A stretch of DNA of 64,000 nt from Agriotes lineatus (lineage: Eukaryota > Arthropoda > Insecta > Coleoptera > Elateridae). The translations under genes were made by a program, and so were the position numbers. The notes below the pieces were generated by a model. It had not been told where the DNA came from. It worked only from the letters and a program-made list of their open reading frames with translations, and did no database searches. How positions within the stretch are numbered: position 1 is the first letter of the stretch; every line of letters starts with the position of its first letter. Shown here one piece after another: positions 57,061 through 64,000 of the stretch. The stretch lies in the NCBI GenBank assembly GCA_940337035.1, contig OW679203.1, positions 22,887,495-22,951,494 on the forward strand, in the 5' to 3' direction.

Positions 57061-58336
57061 TTACTGTAATTCTTGACTATCTAATGACATCAAATTACAA
57101 CTTGACTTCTACATTTACTCAAACCAGGTATTGACAAATCTATTTTTACATTGACATAACTATCAATTAACTCACCAAAGTAAGTACTGTTTTGTATTTT
57201 ACTCTTTCATTTATTGTTCTTTATTCAAAATGCTTTGATATTAATTACTAACACAAACCTTATCACTTCTTCAGCTCACACTGCGATATTTAAATACCAC
57301 TGCTCCTATCCTCAAGAGATCCCGATGTTCACCTTATGCAACACCTACAGCGTATTCCTGTCAATCAACTCCAAACGTTCGCAGAATCCGGTATCGCTCC
57401 CCTCATCAAACGTCACCTTCACGCCAATAGACTCCTGGTAAGTTTCAGCTTTATAAATGAATCTAATCTTATCTTTTTTATTCCTTAGATAGTCCTCTGC
57501 ACTCAGCAACCCCCACAGAAGCTGTCCAACTCCAGCAGGCACTCCTACTAACCTCCTTCTAGATGAATGACCTCACTTCCATACAACCACTAATGTAACC
57601 AATGAATATTTAATTATGTGTCACCTTCATCAATAAATCCAATTTCCTCCAATTCAGTAGTTCTCTGGTTCTTTCTATTTAATTCACTGTATTAGACAAT
57701 CTCTTCACTGATGTTTAGCTTGAATAAATTATTATTTTATTTTTATTTCTGCACCTCGTAGATTTGTTGATAGCCTTTAAATTTGTATACTATCAAATAA
57801 CTATACAAATAAGGCATAATTTCTAACTTTTATTGATCAAAATTAAACATTTCAACATTATTTGTACATTTTTTACGAGTTTGTTTTTACAACTGACTAA
57901 ACAAAATTTTCATTTCTATTAGATACAATTCTTCTTGCCCTCTTATAAATTTTAAATAGCCTATTATTACATGCTATCAATTCTTATTATTATAACAAAT
58001 ACATTTGTAAATTGTAACCTTGGCTTGAAACTTATTAAAATTAACTGCAACCATCAAAATTTGAATACTCAATTGCTATTTATACCTCAAATTACCTTAC
58101 TCATTGTCTTGATTAATTTTATCATTCTTATTGAATTTTACACCTAATCTTTGTTAAAAATCCTTTAGAATTTGATTATAATTAACCTTCCAAATTTATC
58201 AGCTCTATCATCCATATTTTAAAACTACCTTTTGCATATCATAACAATATATTACTAAGCCTCTAAGAAGCACACATTCCCATTGGGGAAAGACCGTGAG
58301 AATTTAAATGTCACCTTTTGTTTTGTATCTTTACAG
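57061..58336 (+). other. G-poor block with strong splice signals; candidate exons
   Basis: G is scarce on the plus strand (57,901-57,960 holds 3 G against 12 C). A donor CAAA|GTAAGT (57,180), a branch-like TTACTAAC and an acceptor ACTTCTTCAG (ending 57,274) precede a GC-richer exon-like segment, 57,275-57,437. That segment closes at CCTG|GTAAGT. A 51-bp intron-like stretch ends TTATTCCTTAG, and a second segment starts at 57,489, reading SPLHSATPTEAVQLQQALLL in one frame to TAG. The best first-exon frame reads LQRIPVNQLQTFAESGIAPL. The two best frames do not join in phase, so the model is incomplete. No product is recognised. Confidence 0.3.
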
Positions 58337-58372
58337 GTGAAAAACCTTATGTATGGACGTGACGATGCTTAA
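58337..58372 (+). other. Possible C2H2 zinc-finger linker exon start
   Basis: After a very good acceptor (TGTTTTGTATCTTTACAG) the sequence reads, with one base from a preceding exon, GEKPYVWT and then TGA. GEKPY is the signature linker between C2H2 fingers, and introns at this point are common in such genes. The first finger cysteine is TGG instead of TGT, and no histidines follow, so this is either a relic, a short alternative end or chance. Confidence 0.22.
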
Positions 58373-60135
58373 ACTTTAATTTCATTCCATAAAGTAGATA
58401 TGGAAGAAACCTCTCGTATATCTACATGATTTTAAATAAAACTCCCATATTTACACAAAATTGAACAACAATGGCAATCGTGGAAATCAGTAGAGGTTGC
58501 GCCAATATTTGCATTTAAATTAATGCTTTTAAAAATATGGAGCATGCAAATTGCGTATTAAAATAAAATCTGGACGACAGTGACACGTTTTGACGTTAAA
58601 GGGTTTTATCTGAAATTCGGCAGCGAACTGGAAGTGAAGAATTCGAGACAGACTTGGATGCATTGTGCGGGCACCGTTTAAACGACTTAAACGATTAATG
58701 AAGCCAAGTCTGGGCGAAGTTCTAAGGCAGCGTACAAAAATCACCATTTGCAAACTGAGACACGGCACTTTTAGGTTCCACCTGGAAGCCACTTCGCCAC
58801 AAAACATTTATTTCTTGGGGGACGTTATCACTTAATTCGGCCTTTGTTGCCTGCCGCTTTGTTTCACTCAGCTTTATTTTTAATACCGCTGTGATGGCTA
58901 TGCTATATAATTAAAAACATTTTTAATTCGGCGCTCCCGGTGCAGCTACTCTGCATTGTGATTTACAAGGCTAAATATAAAGCTGAAGTTATGGAGATAA
59001 GGTGCTCTGAGGTTTCCTTAATTAATGTGAGGTCAAAGGTTTGAGCGAACGCTAAAGAAATAGGAAAATTAATTTTCTTTAAGCATGCCTGCCTCGCAAG
59101 ATAAATACGGCGGCCTTTCTGGTACGAACTCTATCTTGGCCTTTGAACTTGCAGGATATTAAAAGCGATTTTTGCTTATTTTAGACCTCGCGAGATTATA
59201 TGCACTTCTTTTTTAAGTTACCACGCTTGCTTTGACTGCTTCGCGATGCAACTAAACCCGAGTCGAAAAACAGACGACTTATTAAACAATACCTATAACT
59301 TGATAAAAGAGTGGAAACTAACTCAATATACAGTATTTAGGCATATTTGTTCAATTTGACATAACAATTGAACGTCATCACATGCTGAACATTTCATCGT
59401 CTTTCAGGAGATATTCTTAAGTTTATAATCAGATAACGAATTACTTTAATACTCTGGTACCCTGACGTATCGTAAAAACCGTCCTAATTGAATTATTTTA
59501 AGCTTCCTGCATATTGTTTTCTCAAATATTTAGATTGAAATAATGGGCAGTAGACTTAGCGGCTCATGTGATGTTACTTGAGCAACATAATTAGATATTT
59601 TAGCGATTTTTCAGAAAGGTAAATAATATTCTAAGTGGAGCAATATCAAATACATTACCGTGCATATCCCTCTTTTACTTTTATTAATCACCCAATAACT
59701 AACGAAATTCTTATCTATTGATAGTGACTGCACAAAGATGAATACTGAAGAGCTTGCGCTATATATAAAATATGCGCTACACTTGTTAACTGTAAATGTT
59801 GAAAAAAATTTGGGTAAATTATCTTTAATTAAAATATCAGAAGCATAACTTATTTACGTTGCAATAAATTTATGATGGTTTAGCATGACACTAATAAGTG
59901 AAACTTTGCATTACATGGTCTATAAATATTAAATTTTATAAAAATTGTGAAATTTCTAATCGCAAACCATAATTTTTATTCATTTCCTTGGTTCACATGG
60001 GTTTACAAGAAGAAAAATCAAAGGACTGACTTTGTTGGTTAATTACTAAGCATTTTGAGTCTTAAATAGAGCCAAAAACAATTTTTGGAAACAGACACAA
60101 TTCCTCCAGATAATTAGATAACATGTTTTGCTTAC
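58373..60135. other. Non-coding stretch with possible regulatory block
   Basis: No gene supported, although an unrecognised 92-codon minus frame spans 58,807-58,529. About 58,850-59,280 alternates GC-rich words with homeodomain-type TAATTAA/ATTAAAAACATTTTTAAT. It holds AGGTCAAAGGTTT at 59,030-59,042, close to a nuclear-receptor DR1 site. Enhancer function is inference. Confidence 0.35.
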
Positions 60136-61059
60136 CATGTGCTTCGCCACTGTCCAAACAGACGCCACTGCTGGAAGATGTGAAGCTCGGTATTTGGCCT
60201 TAAATCTGGTAAATTTGGGTTGCCGTTGGCGTCTCTCTGCTTGACGTGCCAATACCTAAGGTGTTGAGAAGGGCATTTAACTTTTACTGTTTTGCAGTTA
60301 CACCCACGTATACACCAAAATTTTTGAAATAGAGAAAATAGTGCCTTTTCAACTGGTTCAATTGAAATACAAAATTCTGTTTTGCATACCAGTATAAACA
60401 AGTTATAATTTTGATTATACTGACTTTTAACGCTAATGTTTTCGAAATTTTCTATAATTTCAAGACTTAAACCGACGTAGTTTTTACATGTGTTTCGAAG
60501 TAACCTGAAGAAAATTCGCAATTTGTATTTGTATCCCAATTTAGCCACGCCAAATAACGTTATTTAATTGCCTTCTAAACGGGCTGTGTTTGACTGTAAA
60601 TTTGTCACACTGACCCACATGGTGGTTATAAAAAAGAGAAAATCGGTGACGCCATTTTTCATCACCGAAAAATCAATACTTTTACGCTTTAAATCATATA
60701 CACAAAAGGAAACCTAAAACTAAAGCCACCAGGAAGTTCTCTCTGTTCGTTGCCTTAAAGTTGATTATTAATGAAACCCCATGAGTCCCATTAATGACCC
60801 ATGACAGTTGGAGTTGACCTACTTTTAGCGATGTAAGGTGAAAATTAGCAATCTCCTCATCTTCTCCGTTTTTATGGGTTCACTTACATCAGCACCTTCG
60901 CTTTGTTTGTGTTGGTTGTTACTTTTACCACTTTCGAAATTGCTCGAAAGCTGCCCTGAAGCTTTCGAACCAACCGCCCCGGACTTGGAGTTCTCTTTGT
61001 AACGATTCCATCGTGATCTCCAGATATTCAGTGATCCATTCGTGCTTCACCAACGGCTC
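60136..61059 (-). CDS. Two-exon minus-strand gene fragment (unknown product)
   Basis: Exon 1 spans 61,059 to 60,929 (131 bp). It reads EPLVKHEWITEYLEITMESL and continues QRELQVRGGWFESFRAAFEQ and FRK, ending in phase 2 at TG|GTAAAAGT. Exon 2 spans 60,255 to 60,136 (120 bp), after the acceptor CCCTTCTCAACACCTTAG, and ends ACATG|GTAAGC. Joined, the split codon becomes Trp and the frame continues YWHVKQRDANGNPNLPDL and RPNTELHIFQQWRLFGQW with no stop. An internal ATG at 61,011 could be the start. GC content is far above the flanks. The exon 1 acceptor is weak and its donor non-ideal. Exon 2 alone is also open in another frame. The Trp-rich product is not recognised, and further exons at lower coordinates were not found. 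Confidence 0.4.
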
Positions 61060-64000
61060 CTGCTACTCGACAACATGTGCGGCAATACACTATTGTTAAT
61101 TCAACCGCTATTGTGTATGGTGGCGCATAATGCAATCTTATGACATTTTTTATTGATATTAACTGAGTTGCCAGTTTTTAACCTACGAATTTCGTTGTAA
61201 ATGCATAATTGTTCGACTTTTTCTAATAAGAAAACGTTTTATTTGATATAGTTTCTTTTAGAATGGAGATATATGGTAGCTTTAGATCGTTAAACTGTTT
61301 TTATCAATTGCAAGACATGCTTTCTCCGCATCGCCATCTCTTCAAGAACTAACTTATATAACTCCAAATGCTCTGTCATCAGTGCTCCATATCATAGAAA
61401 CATACATTAGACTTATGGGCCTTTGGTTGGTAGTTGTAGGGACAATTTTCGAGTAGATAAACCAAACCAGATGTTTTTACGAAATTAATTGCTTTTTTAT
61501 ATTATTTTCAACTGTCGCATACGTCTTTCTTTAATGGGCATATCTATTTGTTGCATTGCATGCCAAAAACTGATTTATTAATGTAATTAGCCCGTGATTT
61601 ATATGCAACTTCTTCATCTTCACATGTTAATTTTTCAAGATTCAACTTCCAAGTAGGAGCCTTAGGGAATTTTAAAAATTATAAGAAAGAACTTCCGGGA
61701 AATTTGAATTTCTATCTTGTTTTGCTGTAGCCATAAAAGCGAAAGATTCTTCGTGTTTGAGGCTTTAAGGATTTTTAAGAATTAAGTAATTAAGTGGTAC
61801 GTAACAGTTTTCTTAATCAATTCAGATTGTACCGTATAGATTTTTATTTAAACTTTTTCGTTATACCGCCTTTCTACTGCAAATAGTCAAAATCGTAGAG
61901 CCTGACGTGGGGTATTATCTTGCAGTTCTACCAGAATTCAGAGTTGCTGGTATTGGTTTGACCACTTCCATCTGCACTATCCCTGTAAGGTGATAAGGTA
62001 GATCCTCACAATAATATACAAATAAGACACCATCTGCTACCAAGAGCGAATTCATGATTTGCTTGCTCCTTGTTTCCAGGGCACTGTAATTTAATGGCGT
62101 TTTGGTTAAATATTTAACTCTATTGTGAAATAATTTGGAATAACATTCTTTCATTTAAATCAGACACCGTTCGGAAATCTATTAAACTAGTTGTAGCCCG
62201 CGGGGTATGCCGCATTTAAAGTTTCGCGCGTTAGTGTGAGATACGCGCATATCTTCCTGTCATGAATGCCACCCAAACTTGTATCGGGAGGCGACCTCGG
62301 AAAATCGATTTGTAAAGCTGGGTTTAAACGGATCGTTTGGACCTTATCAATAAATGAAATGTATTTGTGTTCGTAGTTTTAAAAAACACAACCAATAGAC
62401 ATAATAAGTAATAGTTTTCTGTGATAATGTCGTTAATAAAGGTAGTGGGAAGTTTGTTGACAAAAACCCGAAAATAGTAACCATCGCGTCGAATGCAACT
62501 ATGGCACTTTTGCCCGTGTAACACGGCATGTAGTGTTGTGTATTATTATATAGGTGTGATAATCCATAGATATTTATCTGTGGTTACTGTTATTCCATTT
62601 TGTTACCAGTTGAGTGTAGCTAACAATCATTTCAGATTCTTATTTATACAACTAATAGGAACATCTGAAGGTTTGTACAGTTAAATGTGATATACATTTT
62701 ATACAGTGCTTGTAGGAATTACTGTATTTCATTTTAATTTTCTTGGAATATGACTGTTCTGTAAATATATCTGTAAGGTGTTCGGAAAATGTAGCACCCC
62801 TTTGGTCGTTACTTTGATATCATTCGCTATATTTTACTCTAATTGGTGGAAGATGCTCTCGTGTTCCTTCTATTTACTTTGTTGCCCACCACAACAAATA
62901 ATTATTTGTTTCCGTGGATGATAATCAGTTCAGATATTCTTCTGCGGCCTGGTTTTTAAAAGTATAATCATGGTACGTAGCCTTCTGAGATTTACTTTTT
63001 GTACTATACAATATCAGTACCAGCCTGCCGCCACCGGAGAAAATTAGTTATTTAAGTATTTGCACGTGCAATATTGTAGGCCGTCTGGAAAAAAGGCGTC
63101 AATATACAGAGCTACGATATACAGGACGTTAATATACAGGGACGATACGTAGGTTTTTCTAAATAGTAAAGTGTTATAGCAATACTAGAGCATTTTTTTA
63201 ATACCTATGCATTCTCATGGCGACATATACCATTGGATATTCCGCTAATATTCTACCATACTCAAAACGATACACTACCTTTTTTGGGCTGGGTATATCC
63301 AACAACGGTTTTAATTTTCTAAAACAGTGACATTGAGGCTTTTCCAAACATCTACATTCACGGAACGATATCACACATATATTCGCTGCTTCGTAATCCA
63401 TAACTCATGATTGTCGGCTCACGACCTTCACTTGGCGTTTCCTTTCGCTGCGTGCTCTTAACAAGACGATTTGAAAAATTCGAAGATGGATACAGCGTTA
63501 AACGATATTATTAGAAAAACAATAAGTATTAAGAGCGAATATCGAAGAGTGCGGTAATGCAATTTTCCTAAAAGGCAGAGAGAGAGAGAAGCAAAGTCCT
63601 TAAACATTTTTGCAATTTTTGGTACATATAGTTTCCATACATTTTTATTGTTTACATTTATCTTAAAAATTATGAACCACATACTTTGTTTGGCAAGCAT
63701 GACCAGATTTTTCAGTTTTACTACTTTGACTTTGTTTCATCTCGATTACCCATTTCTGAAATTAGATTTTCTTTTCAATTTATCTTAAAACTCCTGCATT
63801 AGATCTCATTTTTCAGCGATTATTTGTTCGTTGCCCTTTGCCGTTGTACGTTGCATTTGCGTCAATGTTCTTGAAATTAAAGTTTTTGTAATTGCTCTCC
63901 TAACGTTCTCATTACTGAGCATTTTAAAAACTTGCTTAAGGACGCAATGTAGATTGTTTTCTCTTAAATAGCGTTTTTGCCACATTCATTTTAATATTTA
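61060..64000. other. AT-rich stretch to the window end
   Basis: No firm gene. A minus frame at 62,154-61,915 (79 codons) is unrecognised. 62,185-62,310 is CpG-richer. A small direct repeat of AATATACAGG-like words (three copies, 63,097-63,148) is present. A GA run is at 63,577-63,590. Confidence 0.45.

Noticed and set aside
1..64000. CRISPR arrays, bacterial operons or viral gene clusters
   Set aside because: No regularly spaced short repeats with unique spacers, no Shine-Dalgarno-led gene rows, and no viral structural or replication genes were found on either strand.

Overview
The window looks like gene-poor, AT-rich nuclear DNA of an arthropod, most likely an insect. There are no bacterial-style operons, most open frames are short and random, and the recognisable genes are retroelement genes of types common in arthropods (RTE, a CR1/L2-like element, a Penelope-like element, a Ty1/copia relic). 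Short GC-richer islands with splice signals suggest a few exons. The species cannot be named from this sequence.

Layout. 1-6.6 kb is AT-rich with no clear gene. 6.8-8.1 kb holds a miniature LTR element (about 120-130 bp terminal repeats and an 18-base primer-binding site complementary to tRNA-Lys(CUU)). A second copy of its internal region lies inverted just upstream, making a long inverted repeat. 8-14.5 kb has only weak exon candidates. 14.5-16.4 kb is a foldback element with roughly 185-bp inverted ends, then repeat-like DNA with a CAGA microsatellite. 26.9-29.2 kb is a tandem array (units of about 183-196 bp) split by a 5'-truncated CR1/L2-like retrotransposon with an intact partial reverse transcriptase and an ATT tail. 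31.8 kb is an almost perfect 239-bp palindrome. 32.3-33.4 kb and 38.8-40.0 kb are two diverged copies of one unclassified repeat. 41.6-42.0 kb is an 86-90 bp tandem repeat. 45.3-45.7 kb is a Ty1/copia pol relic.

48.6-56.1 kb is a dense mobile-DNA block: a decayed Penelope-like element (end of its RT plus GIY-YIG endonuclease) followed in the sense direction by a hammerhead-ribozyme core; a MITE with about 80-bp inverted ends; a 380-410 bp tandem array; and a nearly full-length RTE retrotransposon on the minus strand with a 7-bp target-site duplication. The RTE is inactivated by one stop codon and one frameshift.

Host genes are seen only as fragments. The best is a two-exon plus-strand model at 36,740-37,136, with canonical splice sites and matching phase, ending in a stop codon. 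A second two-exon minus-strand model is at 61,059-60,136. Weaker candidates lie at 57.2-58.4 kb (strong splice signals in a G-poor block and a zinc-finger-linker-like peptide), 20.3 kb and 11.3 kb. The products are not recognised. Several unannotated blocks rich in TAATTA-type sites (30-31.4, 38.0-38.3, 58.8-59.3 kb) could be cis-regulatory, which is inference only.
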